A DNA stretch of 64,000 nt from an uncultured Bacteroidales bacterium (GTDB lineage Bacteria > Bacteroidota > Bacteroidia > Bacteroidales > Muribaculaceae). Both the position numbers and the translations under genes were made by a program. Numbering within the stretch: the stretch's first letter is position 1; each line of letters begins with the position of its first letter. The notes under the pieces were generated by a model. That model saw only the letters and a list, made by a program, of their open reading frames with translations, ran no database searches and was not told where the DNA came from. Shown here piece after piece: positions 1 to 9,781 of this stretch. The DNA lies in NCBI GenBank assembly GCA_947176235.1, contig CAMWPM010000007.1, positions 1 to 64,000 on the forward strand, in the 5' to 3' direction.

Positions 1-953
1 TAGTTGTCGATGGGGAACTGGTCGGTGTCCCAGCCGTTCTGGTAGTCACCGCGGTTGGCGTCGATAGATCCGAGCATGCCATTGTCGACAGCCACAGCGA
101 GTTCGTGCTCGAAGGTGTGACCGGCGAGGGTTGCGTGGTTCACCTCGATGTTCACCTTGAAGTCCTTCTCGAGGCCATGAGCCTTGAGGAAGCCGACAAC
201 GGTCTCGGTATCGACGTCATACTGGTGCTTGGAGGGTTCCATGGGTTTGGGCTCGATGAGGAAAGTGCCGGTGAAGCCCTTCGAACGTGCATAGTCGCGG
301 GCGAGGGTGAGCATGGTAGCCAGATGCTCTTTTTCACGCTTCTGGTCGGTGTTGAGGAGGCTCATGTAGCCTTCGCGGCCGCCCCAGAACACGTAGTTCT
401 GACCGCCGAGCTCGATGGTGGCGTCAATAGCGTTCTTGATCTGAACGGCAGCACGAGCCACAACGTCGAAGTCGGGGTTGGTGGCAGCACCGTTCATGTA
501 GCGGGCATGACCGAATACGTTGGCGGTACCCCAGAGGTTCTTGATGCCTGTCTCAGCCATCAGACCCTTGATGTGGGCAACCACTTCCTTGAGGTTGCTT
601 TCATATTCCTCGATGGACGAACCTTCGCTCACGAGGTCAACGTCGTGGAAGCAGAAATACTCGATACCCATCTTCTGCATGAACTCGAAGCCTGCGTCAG
701 CTTTGTCCTTGGCGCGCTGCACGGGATCGGTAGCTTCGTTCCAGGGGAACTGCTTTGTGCCGCCGCCGAACTGGTCGCCGCCCTCGGCGCAAAGTGTATG
801 CCACCATGCCATGGCAAACTTGAGCCACTCCTTCATGGGCTTGCCGAGAACGATCTTCTCAGCGTCGTAGTAGCGATAAGCCATGGGATTGTAGCTGTCC
901 TTGCCTTCGAATTTGATTTTCCCTATACCGGGAAAGTACTCTTTCTTTGCCAT
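1..953 (-). CDS. xylA: Xylose isomerase (3' end truncated by window start)
   Basis: Reverse-strand translation from ATG at 953 reads [71 protein letters not shown]..., typical of xylose isomerase; next to xylB. Absent from the ORF track because it is open at the edge. Confidence 0.95.
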   Translation of the reverse strand, partial: MAKKEYFPGIGKIKFEGKDSYNPMAYRYYDAEKIVLGKPMKEWLKFAMAWWHTLCAEGGDQFGGGTKQFPWNEATDPVQRAKDKADAGFEFMQKMGIEYFCFHDVDLVSEGSSIEEYESNLKEVVAHIKGLMAETGIKNLWGTANVFGHARYMNGAATNPDFDVVARAAVQIKNAIDATIELGGQNYVFWGGREGYMSLLNTDQKREKEHLATMLTLARDYARSKGFTGTFLIEPKPMEPSKHQYDVDTETVVGFLKAHGLEKDFKVNIEVNHATLAGHTFEHELAVAVDNGMLGSIDANRGDYQNGWDTDQFPIDN

Positions 954-1017
954 TGTGATAAAGTTTTGTTAGAGTTAGGTTATTATTTTGTTTGTGATTT
1001 TTGTGAATTGCGGCTTA

Positions 1018-2505
1018 TTAGCGTCCGAGCTCGTTGGCGAGGCGCTCTTTCCAGAGTGCGTACGCCTCGAGATAGGGAGCGCGGTCGGCGGGAGGAGTGA
1101 TCTGCTCGATGAGATCGAGAGTGGCGAATGCCTCGTTATGGTCACGGTAGATTCCTGCACCCATACCGGCACCCTTGGCGGCGCCTACGGAGCCGTCGGT
1201 GTCAAACAGGTCGATCACCGCACCGGTCACTCCGGCAAGCGTGTCGCGGAACACCGGACTGAGGAACATGTTGGCGTGACCTGCATGGATCTTGGTGACG
1301 GGCAGTCCGATCTGCTGCATGATCTCGATGCCGTACATGAACGAGAACACGATGCCTTCCTGTGCGGCACGCATGATGTGACGGCGGTCGTGGACGTTGA
1401 AGTTGATTCCGTGCATCGAACATCCTATCTGACGGTTCTCAAGCAGGCGCTCGGCGCCGTTGCCGAAGGGGAGGATGCTTACGCCTTCGCTGCCTACCGG
1501 CACTTCGGCTGCCAGTCGGTTCATATCGTTGTAGGAGCAACCTTCGGGGGCAATGTTGCGTTTCACCCAGCTGTTGAGGATGCCGGTGCCGTTGATGCAT
1601 GCGAGGACTCCGATGCGCACGTTTTCACCGTCGTGATTGACGTGGGCGAAATTGTTGACGCGGGAGAGGGGATCGTAGTCGACAGTGCCGTTCACGCCAT
1701 AGACCACACCTGACGTGCCTGCCGTGGATGCAATTTCACCCGGCTCAAACACATTGAGCGACAGTGCATTGTTGGGCTGGTCGCCTGCACGGTAGGTGAT
1801 GGGCGTGCCCTCGGCGAGTCCGAGCTCGGAGGCTGCTTCGGCAGTGAGATGTCCCTGATCGCTGAAGGTGGGGACTACGCGGGGGAGAATGTCGTGGCCG
1901 TAGCCGTAATAATCCATGAGGAAGGCTGCGGGGGCGTTGTTGCGGAAATCCCAGAGCATCATTTCGGAAAGACCCTCGGGTGTGGTGACGATCTCGCCTG
2001 TCATCTTCATGGCGATGTAATCGGCGGGGAGCATGATTTTGTAGATGCGCTCGAAGATTTCCGGCTCGTTCTGCTTCACCCACTGGAGCTTGGCAGCAGT
2101 GAAGTTGCCGGGAGAGTTGAGCAGATGTCCGAGGCACTTGTCGGCTCCCAGCTCAATGAAAGCCTTTTCGCCATAGGGGACGGCGCGGGAGTCGCACCAG
2201 ATGATGGAGTCGCGTAAGGGGCGGCGCTCCTTGTCGATGCAGACGAGTCCGTGCATCTGATAGGAGAAGCCAATAGCCTTGATGTCCTTGGGGTTAACGC
2301 CGGAAGAGGCGAGGATGGCTGCGGTGACATCCTTGAGGTGTTTCCACCAGCTTTCGGGATCCTGCTCTGCCCAGCCCTGCTTCAGAGCTTTGATGGGGGC
2401 TTCCTGTTTGGGATAGAAATCAGTGGCGACACACTTACCTGTAGAGGCGTCAACCAGGGATGCTTTAACCGAGGAAGTGCCTATGTCGTAGCCTAATAAG
2501 TACAT
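1018..2505 (-). CDS. xylB: Xylulokinase (FGGY family)
   Basis: MYLLGYDIGTSSVKASLVDASTG N-terminus, TAGTSGVVYGV motif, next to xylA. Confidence 0.93.
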   Translation of the reverse strand: MYLLGYDIGTSSVKASLVDASTGKCVATDFYPKQEAPIKALKQGWAEQDPESWWKHLKDVTAAILASSGVNPKDIKAIGFSYQMHGLVCIDKERRPLRDSIIWCDSRAVPYGEKAFIELGADKCLGHLLNSPGNFTAAKLQWVKQNEPEIFERIYKIMLPADYIAMKMTGEIVTTPEGLSEMMLWDFRNNAPAAFLMDYYGYGHDILPRVVPTFSDQGHLTAEAASELGLAEGTPITYRAGDQPNNALSLNVFEPGEIASTAGTSGVVYGVNGTVDYDPLSRVNNFAHVNHDGENVRIGVLACINGTGILNSWVKRNIAPEGCSYNDMNRLAAEVPVGSEGVSILPFGNGAERLLENRQIGCSMHGINFNVHDRRHIMRAAQEGIVFSFMYGIEIMQQIGLPVTKIHAGHANMFLSPVFRDTLAGVTGAVIDLFDTDGSVGAAKGAGMGAGIYRDHNEAFATLDLIEQITPPADRAPYLEAYALWKERLANELGR

Positions 2506-2579
2506 AGCTATTATTGGGTGATAGGTATTGGTTGATTAGGTAGAAATGATTAATTGATCATGTGATGTGATTCAGTCCA

Positions 2580-2611
2580 CAAATGTAACGATAAAACTTT
2601 ACATTAACAAA
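2580..2611 (-). promoter_or_regulatory. Putative Bacteroidales promoter for xylBA
   Basis: Reverse strand reads TTTG-N20-TACATTTG (CAAATGTA at 2580-2587, CAAA at 2608-2611 on +), upstream of xylB. Confidence 0.6.
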
Positions 2612-2718
2612 AAAAAATGGACCTGACGCAAAAAATGTTTCGCGCCGGGTCCTGTGAGCGGCAGGACAGCAAAAGCTGTCGTGACTAAAACCGTAATAAC
2701 TGTCAACCGTGCCGATCG

Positions 2719-3657
2719 TCAGCCTTTCACCATCGAGGCGAAGGAGGCGGGGACGGGGGTGGAGAAATTCATGTCGCGGCGTGTGACGGGATGGACAAAC
2801 CGCAGAGTCTGGGCATGGAGCGCCAGACGATGGATGGGGCTGGACTTAGCTCCATATTTGCGGTCGCCCGCTATGGGATGCCCGAGATCTTTCATGTGCA
2901 CGCGGATCTGGTTTTTTCTGCCCGTGTCGAGCGACACTTCCATCAGCGAGTAGCCGTTGCGCGTCTTGAGGGTGCGGTAGCGCGTGACGGCAAGCTGTCC
3001 CTTCTCGGGATCGTCGGTCGAGAACACTTCGTACTGAGAGTTTTCGGCAAGGTAACTTCGCACCGTTCCCTCTTCCTGCTCGACTTTGCCTTCCACCACG
3101 GCAAGATACTTGCGGGAGATGACCATATTGTTCCAGTTGTGCTGCATGGCTTCCTTCGCTTCCATGGTTTTGGCGAACATCATGAGCCCGGAGGTGTCGC
3201 GGTCGAGGCGGTGGACGATGAAGATCTTGTTGCGGGGATCCTTGCGCTTCAGATAGTCGCGCATGATGGAGTAGGCTGTGCCTTCCTTCACCTTTTCGTT
3301 GCCCATCGACAGGAGCCCGTATCCCTTGTTGATGACAAGGATGTCGTCGTCCTCGTAGACGAGCTGGATGCGGCGGTCGTAGAACACCTGAAATTCGCGT
3401 GTGAGATTTACTTCCACTTTGTCGCCGGGATGTAGCTCGTGGTCAAACTGCGTCACGGGGACGGAGTTGACGGCTATCTGACGGTGTTTGAGAAGCTCCT
3501 TGACGGTGGTGCGCTTTCGTTGGGGCATGAGGGTGAAGAGATGCTCCAGAAGAGGGGTGGAGGCGGGGGCGTCGTCGGCTACAAAGTATGTTTCGATGAC
3601 GTCGGGGCGGAATCCGGCACGTTCGGCACCGGGTTTGGTCATTCGTGGACGGGGCAT
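2719..3657 (-). CDS. RluA-family pseudouridine synthase (S4 + PseudoU_synth_2)
   Basis: S4-like N-terminus and IVHRLDRDTSGLMMFAKT catalytic motif. The track start at 3759 lies inside topA; MPRPRMTKPGAE at 3657 is preferred. Confidence 0.88.
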   Translation of the reverse strand: MPRPRMTKPGAERAGFRPDVIETYFVADDAPASTPLLEHLFTLMPQRKRTTVKELLKHRQIAVNSVPVTQFDHELHPGDKVEVNLTREFQVFYDRRIQLVYEDDDILVINKGYGLLSMGNEKVKEGTAYSIMRDYLKRKDPRNKIFIVHRLDRDTSGLMMFAKTMEAKEAMQHNWNNMVISRKYLAVVEGKVEQEEGTVRSYLAENSQYEVFSTDDPEKGQLAVTRYRTLKTRNGYSLMEVSLDTGRKNQIRVHMKDLGHPIAGDRKYGAKSSPIHRLALHAQTLRFVHPVTRRDMNFSTPVPASFASMVKG

Positions 3658-3674
3658 GGGAGGGGAGAGGGGGA

Positions 3675-6026
3675 TTATTTGGATGACTTGCGGGTGGTGC
3701 GGCGAGCGCCGGTGGTACGACGCGGCTTGGCATCCTGCGCCGCAATGATTTCGCGGCACTGCTCGAGGGTGAGCGAGGGTGCGTCAGCCACAAGTTCACG
3801 AGGGATTTTATAGTTGCTTTTCTTGTAGGAGATATACACGCCGTAGTGACCGTTAAGGATCATCAGTTCCGGCTCTTCATCGAAGGTCTTGACCACGCGC
3901 TTGCTTTCGGCATCGCGCTTGGCATTGATGAGCTCGATCGCTTCCTCGAGAGTGATGGCGGCAGGCTGAAGTTCCTTCGGGATTGAAGTGAACTTGCCGG
4001 CATGTTTCACGTAGGGTCCGAAGCGTCCGATCGCCACGGTCACGTCAGAGTCCTCGTAGGTGCCGAGCGTGCGGGGGAATTCAAAGAGTTTTAATGCTTC
4101 TTCGAGGGTCAGGGTGTTGACTGACTGACCTTTAAGAAGGGATGCAAACTGCGGTTTCTCGTCGCCGTCGCCCTCTCCGAGCTGCACCAGAGGACCATAA
4201 CGTCCGATCTTCACTGAGATTGGCTTTCCGGTGGCGGGATCGTTGCCGAGCACGCGCTCTCCCACCTTGTGCTCCAGACGCATGTTGAGCGCTTTCTCGA
4301 CATCGGGATGAAACGAGCCGTAGAACGATGCCATCTCCTCGCCCCACGGCAGCTTGCCTTCGGCAATGTCGTCGAAACGCTCCTCCACGCGTGCTGTGAA
4401 GTTGTAGTCGAGAATATTGGGGAAATAGGTGGTGAGGAACTGGTTGACCACAGTACCGATGTCGGTGGGAATGAGCTTGCCTTTCTCGGCGCCCACGGTC
4501 TCTGTGCGCCGGCGTGAAGTGATTTTGCCTTGCTTGAGCGTGAGGGTGGTGAATTCGCGAGGTGTACCGGGCTTTTCACCTTTCTCCACGTATTCGCGCT
4601 GCTGGATGGTTGAAATTGTCGGAGCGTAGGTGGAAGGGCGTCCGATGCCGAGCTCCTCCATCTTCTTCACGAGGGATGCTTCGGTGTAGCGGGGAGGCTG
4701 CTGAGTGAAGCGTTCGGCAGCTTCAATGACGTCGGGGGTGAGCTTTTCTCCTTCGGAGAGGCGGGGGAGAAGCGAATCGGAATCCGACGAAGCGTCGGAC
4801 TGATCGTCATCGTGACCCTCGATGTAGACGCGGAGGAATCCGTCGTGCTTTATCACCTCTCCGGTTGCCACAAAGCGTTCGGAGCGGCCTTCGATGTCAA
4901 TGTCGATCGTTGTCTTCTCGATTTCAGCGTCAGCCATCTGCGAGGCGATAGTGCGTTTCCAGATTAGGTTGTAGAGACGCTTTTCCTGGGCTGTGCCGTC
5001 GATCTGATGACGGTCGATGTAGGTTGGACGGATAGCTTCGTGAGCTTCCTGGGCGCCCTTGGAGGAGGTGTGGTAGTGGCGCACTTTCAGGTACTCGGGT
5101 CCCATTTCCTTTGTGATCTCCGCTGAAATAGTGGAGATGGCGAGCTGCGAGAGATTCAGTGAATCCGTACGCATGTAGGTGATATGTCCGCTCTCGTAGA
5201 GCCTCTGTGCCACCATCATCGTCTGGGACACGGTGAAGCCGAGCTTGCGCGACGCTTCCTGCTGCAGAGTGGACGTGGTGAAGGGTGGTGCGGGGGATTT
5301 TTTTATGGGGCGGACGTTGATTTCTGCCACTTTGAAGTTTGTTTCAGCGCAGTCAGTCAGGAGAGTACGGGTGTCGTTTTCGTCGTGCAGACGGTGGTTC
5401 AACTCCGCTTTCAGGGATGATCCGTCAGGGGTGACAAAAGTGCCTGTGACGCGGAAGTAGGGTTCCGGAGTAAAGCGCTTTATCTCTTCTTCGCGCTCAA
5501 CGATGAGGCGCACGGCAACTGACTGGACACGTCCGGCAGAAAGTGCCGGCTTGATCTTTTTCCAGAGTACCGGCGAAAGCTCGAAGCCCACGATGCGGTC
5601 GAGTACCCGTCGAGCCTGCTGAGCATCGACGCGGTTTATGTCGATTGACCGTGGATTCTCGATGGCGTTGAGAATGGCTGTCTTTGTAATTTCGTGAAAA
5701 ACGATGCGGCGTGTGTTTTCGGGTTGGAGTCCGAGCACCTCGTAGAGATGCCAGGCTATAGCCTCACCCTCGCGGTCCTCATCACTCGCGAGCCACACCA
5801 TCTGTGCCTCCTTAGCTGCTTTCTTCAGATCGGCGACAAGCTGCTTCTTGTCAGTGGGGATTTCGTAGATGGGGGAGAAGTCGTTGTCGATGTCGATCGA
5901 GAAATTTTTCTTCTTCAGGTCGCGGATGTGACCGTAGCTCGACATGACCTTGTAGTCCTTGCCGAGGAATTTCTCGATGGTCTTTGCCTTGGCAGGTGAC
6001 TCGACTATAACTAAGTTCTTTATCAT
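3675..6026 (-). CDS. topA: DNA topoisomerase I
   Basis: MIKNLVIVESPAKAKTIEKFLGKDYKVMSSYGHIRDL, ASDEDREGEAIAWHL, YMRTDS active-site motif. Confidence 0.97.
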   Translation of the reverse strand: MIKNLVIVESPAKAKTIEKFLGKDYKVMSSYGHIRDLKKKNFSIDIDNDFSPIYEIPTDKKQLVADLKKAAKEAQMVWLASDEDREGEAIAWHLYEVLGLQPENTRRIVFHEITKTAILNAIENPRSIDINRVDAQQARRVLDRIVGFELSPVLWKKIKPALSAGRVQSVAVRLIVEREEEIKRFTPEPYFRVTGTFVTPDGSSLKAELNHRLHDENDTRTLLTDCAETNFKVAEINVRPIKKSPAPPFTTSTLQQEASRKLGFTVSQTMMVAQRLYESGHITYMRTDSLNLSQLAISTISAEITKEMGPEYLKVRHYHTSSKGAQEAHEAIRPTYIDRHQIDGTAQEKRLYNLIWKRTIASQMADAEIEKTTIDIDIEGRSERFVATGEVIKHDGFLRVYIEGHDDDQSDASSDSDSLLPRLSEGEKLTPDVIEAAERFTQQPPRYTEASLVKKMEELGIGRPSTYAPTISTIQQREYVEKGEKPGTPREFTTLTLKQGKITSRRRTETVGAEKGKLIPTDIGTVVNQFLTTYFPNILDYNFTARVEERFDDIAEGKLPWGEEMASFYGSFHPDVEKALNMRLEHKVGERVLGNDPATGKPISVKIGRYGPLVQLGEGDGDEKPQFASLLKGQSVNTLTLEEALKLFEFPRTLGTYEDSDVTVAIGRFGPYVKHAGKFTSIPKELQPAAITLEEAIELINAKRDAESKRVVKTFDEEPELMILNGHYGVYISYKKSNYKIPRELVADAPSLTLEQCREIIAAQDAKPRRTTGARRTTRKSSK

Positions 6027-6095
6027 TTGAGGCTTGTTAGGATAAATAGCATCGGATTACGTTCCCGCCGGAGAGGGCGGGAAAAATTCAGCCGA

Positions 6096-6103
6096 CAAAA
6101 TTA
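6096..6103 (-). promoter_or_regulatory. Putative -7 element upstream of topA
   Basis: Reverse strand TAATTTTG, about 70 bp upstream of the topA start; no clear -33 element. Confidence 0.4.
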
Positions 6104-6197
6104 TAAAATTTCTTTAATATATGAAAATAAGAAATCCCCGGAGAAGTGAAAGATAAAGGTAGGAGGCTGAGGATCAGCGGGAACCGCCGGTTAAAAA

Positions 6198-7154
6198 TCA
6201 ATAGACGAGAGCCATATTGTCGACCCATAGAGTCTGGTCGATCGTGCCAATATAGGCAGTGCCGCAGCTTGCCGACGCCATGACGAGGAGATGGGTGGGA
6301 GTGGCGTCGGGGGCGTCCCATCCCACTTCGTGGACGGGTACCATCTTTCCCTTGCTGTTGCGGGCATAATATGCCTTCTCGCCGTCGATCAGTCCCATCC
6401 ACGGGCGATAGGAGGGATCGGAAGTGATGTCGCCGTACTTTACGGTAATGTCATGATTGCTGACCCATCCAGCGGTCGATTTAGAGAAGCGTTCGCGGCC
6501 CGTGCCGACGCGTTTGGCGTAGAGGTTGCCGTCAGAGTCCTCCCAACGGCGCTGCAGGATGATGAACACTTCGCAACTGTCCTTTCCGGCGATTGTGCGC
6601 TTCTTGCCGAATCCGCTTGAGTAGGTGCGGGATCCTGTCTCGGGAATGGAAACCTTGTAGTCGAAGCGGAGTGCCTTCGGGCGCTTCGTGAAGGGTATCC
6701 CCATCTCCATCTTGCTGTAGGGATTCTTGCTCGACTTGATCGGCTCTATCATCTCGCCCAGGAAGATGGATCCTGCCACGAGCACGTCGACGTTGATGAG
6801 CCCGATAGCCTTGCAGTGCTCCATTATTGTGGTGAGCTTGGCGGCTTTCCCCGAGCCGTGGACGTCGGGGAAAACGGCATTGCTGCCCTTCACGATGCCC
6901 ACTACGTTGGCAAGAATATTGGAGGTTGCCCAGGGGGAAACCGTAGGCTTGTAGGGTATGTTGCCTTCGACCGTTTTGGTCGGGGCGATTTCGTAGAGCG
7001 TCTTTTTATGGCCTCCCAGGAGGTGCGACTCTGGTACGATACGAGTCATCCAGGAGTCGAAGTTGCCGTACTTGATCGGTTCAACCGTTTCTCCGGCGGC
7101 TGTGAAGAAACCGGCGGTGAGAATGGCGAGCATCGAGAGGAATCTGAGTTTCAT
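6198..7154 (-). CDS. Secreted PCMD-like (putative carbohydrate metabolism domain) protein
   Basis: Signal peptide MKLRFLSMLAILTAGFFTAAGE, then VEPIKYGNFDSWMTRIVPESHLLGGHKKTLYEI...PWATSNILANVVGI...GSIFLGEMIEPIK, resembling Bacteroidales PCMD proteins. The longer track ORF start (7490) runs over the relA start and is unlikely. Confidence 0.6.
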   Translation of the reverse strand: MKLRFLSMLAILTAGFFTAAGETVEPIKYGNFDSWMTRIVPESHLLGGHKKTLYEIAPTKTVEGNIPYKPTVSPWATSNILANVVGIVKGSNAVFPDVHGSGKAAKLTTIMEHCKAIGLINVDVLVAGSIFLGEMIEPIKSSKNPYSKMEMGIPFTKRPKALRFDYKVSIPETGSRTYSSGFGKKRTIAGKDSCEVFIILQRRWEDSDGNLYAKRVGTGRERFSKSTAGWVSNHDITVKYGDITSDPSYRPWMGLIDGEKAYYARNSKGKMVPVHEVGWDAPDATPTHLLVMASASCGTAYIGTIDQTLWVDNMALVY

Positions 7155-7228
7155 ACTGAGGAATTTTCTGAGTTCAGAATTAAAGAAAAACGTGGTCGGG
7201 CTGTGGTGGACAGACCGAAAATCGGGTG

Positions 7229-7263
7229 CAAAATTAGGTAGCTTTGACGTAATAACACACAAA
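7229..7263 (-). promoter_or_regulatory. Putative promoter for the PCMD-like gene
   Basis: Reverse strand TAATTTTG (7229-7236) with TTTG at 7260-7263; spacer 23 nt, slightly long. Confidence 0.4.
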
Positions 7264-7339
7264 AAGGATAAAAAAACGACCAAATGACAAAAAAATCTGC
7301 AAAAAAGACAAATCCGACTGATTTTTTGGCAGCCGAAAA

Positions 7340-7371
7340 TTTGCGGAATGACCCTTTTGTTATTATTTTTG
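7340..7371 (+). promoter_or_regulatory. Putative promoter for the relA/spoT homologue
   Basis: TTTG-N20-TATTTTTG about 100 bp upstream of the start codon. Confidence 0.6.
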
Positions 7372-7474
7372 TAGTTTATTAGCGATGCCTCGGCTCCGGC
7401 TCTGCAGCCGCCAGCTCCGCATCCGTGACACAACGTAAAAGGCAATTCACCACAATCGCATTTTTCACATAAGT

Positions 7475-9748
7475 ATGTCGACCGAAACATCCTATACCAC
7501 CCCGCAGGAAGAAGAAATGATCGAGGCAGCGTTCAAAGAGGTGCTCGACGGTTATCTGAGAAGCAACCACCGCAAGAAGGTGGAGATAATCGAACGCGCC
7601 TACCGCTTTGCCAAGGAAGCCCATCAGGGCATACGCCGCCGCTCCGGCGAGCCCTACATCCTCCATCCCATAGCCGTGGCTAAGATCGCGAGTCAGGAAA
7701 TAGGACTCGGCTCCACCTCGATCTGCGCCGCCCTGCTTCACGACGTAGTGGAGGACACGGATTATACCGTAGAAGATATCGAGCAGCATTTCGGACCGAA
7801 AATAGCTCAGCTCGTGTCAGGGCTGACCAAGATTTCGGGAGGCATATTCGGCGATAAGGCGTCGGTGCAGGCAGAGAATTTCCGCCGTCTGCTCCTCACG
7901 ATGTCGGAGGACATCCGCGTGGTGCTCATCAAGATGGCTGACCGCCTCCACAACATGCGCACCCTCGGCTCCATGGCTCCCAACAAGCAGTACAAGATAG
8001 CCGGGGAGACCCTCTACATCTACGCACCGCTTGCCCATCGCCTGGGACTATTCGCCATCAAGACCGAACTTGAGGATCTGAGCTTCAAATACGAGCATCC
8101 GAAAGCCTACGAGGAAATTACAGCAAAGATCGCCGAATCGGAAGCACGCCGCTCCAAAATCTACAAAGATTTCTCCGCACCGATCACCGAAAAGCTGCGT
8201 GAGATGGGACTGAAGTTCGAAGCCAAGGCTCGCATGAAGTCCGTCTATTCCATCTGGAGGAAGATGGACACGAAGCATATCCCGTTTGAGGAAGTCTATG
8301 ACCTCTACGCGATGCGCATAATCTTCGACTGCGACGATCCCGCCAAAGAAAAGAGCATCTGCTGGAACATCTATTCCACCATCACCGATCTCTACAAGCT
8401 CCATCCCGACCGTACACGCGACTGGATCAGCAATCCGAAAGCCAACGGCTATCAGGCTCTGCATCTCACCGTGATGGGGCCTGACGGCAACTGGGTGGAG
8501 GTGCAGATCCGCTCCCGCCGCATGGACGAGATAGCCGAAAAGGGATTTGCCGCCCACTGGAAATACAAGACAGGCGAGAGCGACGAGGAGAGCGAGCTCA
8601 ACATGTGGCTCCAGACCATCAAGGACATTCTGGAGAACCCCGAGCCCAACGCAATTGACTTCCTCGACACCCTTAAGCTCAACCTTTTCGCGCAGGAAAT
8701 CGTGGTGTTCACCCCCAAAGGCGAACTGATCACTCTCCCGGTCAACTCCACCGTGCTTGACGTGGCGTTCGAACTTCACAGCCACATCGGATGCCATTGC
8801 ATAGCCGGTAAGGTCAACCATAAGCTTGTGCCGCTGAGCCACGTGCTCAAGAGCGGCGACCAGGTGGAGGTGCTGACGTCGCAGTCGCAGACGCCGCATC
8901 CCGAGTGGATGGAATTTCTCGCCACAGCCAAGGGGCGTACGCGCCTCCGCGCCGCCCTGCGTAAAGAGCAGGTGCCGGTGATGGCGAAGGGTAAGGAAAT
9001 ATTTGAAGCGTTCATTGCCGAAAACCATGTGGACGCCACCAACGAGATCGTCACCGCACTGCTCGGAGCCTATCGTGTCGACAACCGCGAGCAACTCTTC
9101 ATCAAACTCGGCAGCGGCGAGGCAGAACTCGACGACTATGCCGTGAAACTCGTGAAGCGCGTGAGCCGGAAGGCGCTGAAAGCCAAATCTCCGGGTACGC
9201 TGAAGAAAATATCGCGGTTCTTCTCGTTCAACACTTCCAAGGAGAAAGAAAGTGCCGCTCCTGCGGCTACGCAGATCCAGAGCGCTGCGCCAATTGACAC
9301 AAAGTCGACGTATATTCTCAAGCAGGACGACAATGGCTCAAACTTCCATTTCGCATCATGCTGTTCGCCGATTCCGGGCGATGAAGTGCTGGGTTTCATT
9401 GACGATAACGGCGAAGTGGAGGTGCACGCCATGAATTGTCCTCGCGCCCTCGCCCTTAAGGCAAGCTTCGGACCGCGCATCCTCTCCACAGCGTGGCACG
9501 TGACGTCAGGCAAGTTCCTCGCCCGCATCCGCATCGAGGGAATAGACCGCTTCGGAATCCTTCAGGAACTTACATCCCTCATATCCTCCCACCTCGGCAT
9601 CGACATCCGCCGCCTCGACATCGAGGCACATGACGAGGTGTTCACCTGCGATCTCGACGTAAAGGTGGAGGAAGCATCCGTGGTGACCGATCTCTGCAAT
9701 AAAGTGAAGAAAATCGACGGAGTGAAAATCGCCACCCGCATCAAATAA
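7475..9748 (+). CDS. RelA/SpoT family (p)ppGpp synthetase/hydrolase
   Basis: HD domain (ICAALLHDVVEDTDYT), synthetase domain (NGYQALHLTVMGPDGNWVEVQIRS), TGS (VFTPKGELITLPVNSTVLDVAFELHSHIG), C-terminal ACT-like region. Confidence 0.95.
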   Translation: MSTETSYTTPQEEEMIEAAFKEVLDGYLRSNHRKKVEIIERAYRFAKEAHQGIRRRSGEPYILHPIAVAKIASQEIGLGSTSICAALLHDVVEDTDYTVEDIEQHFGPKIAQLVSGLTKISGGIFGDKASVQAENFRRLLLTMSEDIRVVLIKMADRLHNMRTLGSMAPNKQYKIAGETLYIYAPLAHRLGLFAIKTELEDLSFKYEHPKAYEEITAKIAESEARRSKIYKDFSAPITEKLREMGLKFEAKARMKSVYSIWRKMDTKHIPFEEVYDLYAMRIIFDCDDPAKEKSICWNIYSTITDLYKLHPDRTRDWISNPKANGYQALHLTVMGPDGNWVEVQIRSRRMDEIAEKGFAAHWKYKTGESDEESELNMWLQTIKDILENPEPNAIDFLDTLKLNLFAQEIVVFTPKGELITLPVNSTVLDVAFELHSHIGCHCIAGKVNHKLVPLSHVLKSGDQVEVLTSQSQTPHPEWMEFLATAKGRTRLRAALRKEQVPVMAKGKEIFEAFIAENHVDATNEIVTALLGAYRVDNREQLFIKLGSGEAELDDYAVKLVKRVSRKALKAKSPGTLKKISRFFSFNTSKEKESAAPAATQIQSAAPIDTKSTYILKQDDNGSNFHFASCCSPIPGDEVLGFIDDNGEVEVHAMNCPRALALKASFGPRILSTAWHVTSGKFLARIRIEGIDRFGILQELTSLISSHLGIDIRRLDIEAHDEVFTCDLDVKVEEASVVTDLCNKVKKIDGVKIATRIK

Positions 9749-9781
9749 ACCGCGGCTTTCCATGCCTCTAACAAGAAAATT

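Noticed and set aside
105-1100. 331-aa + strand ORF
   Set aside because: Antisense to xylA and the xylB end; no recognisable domain; shadow ORF typical of GC-biased codon usage.
6198-7490. Long 430-aa form of the PCMD-like ORF
   Set aside because: The extra N-terminus crosses the relA start and the divergent promoter region; the signal peptide begins at 7154.
8048-9094. 348-aa - strand ORF
   Set aside because: Lies wholly antisense to the RelA/SpoT gene, His/Leu/Val-rich mirror translation, no family motif.
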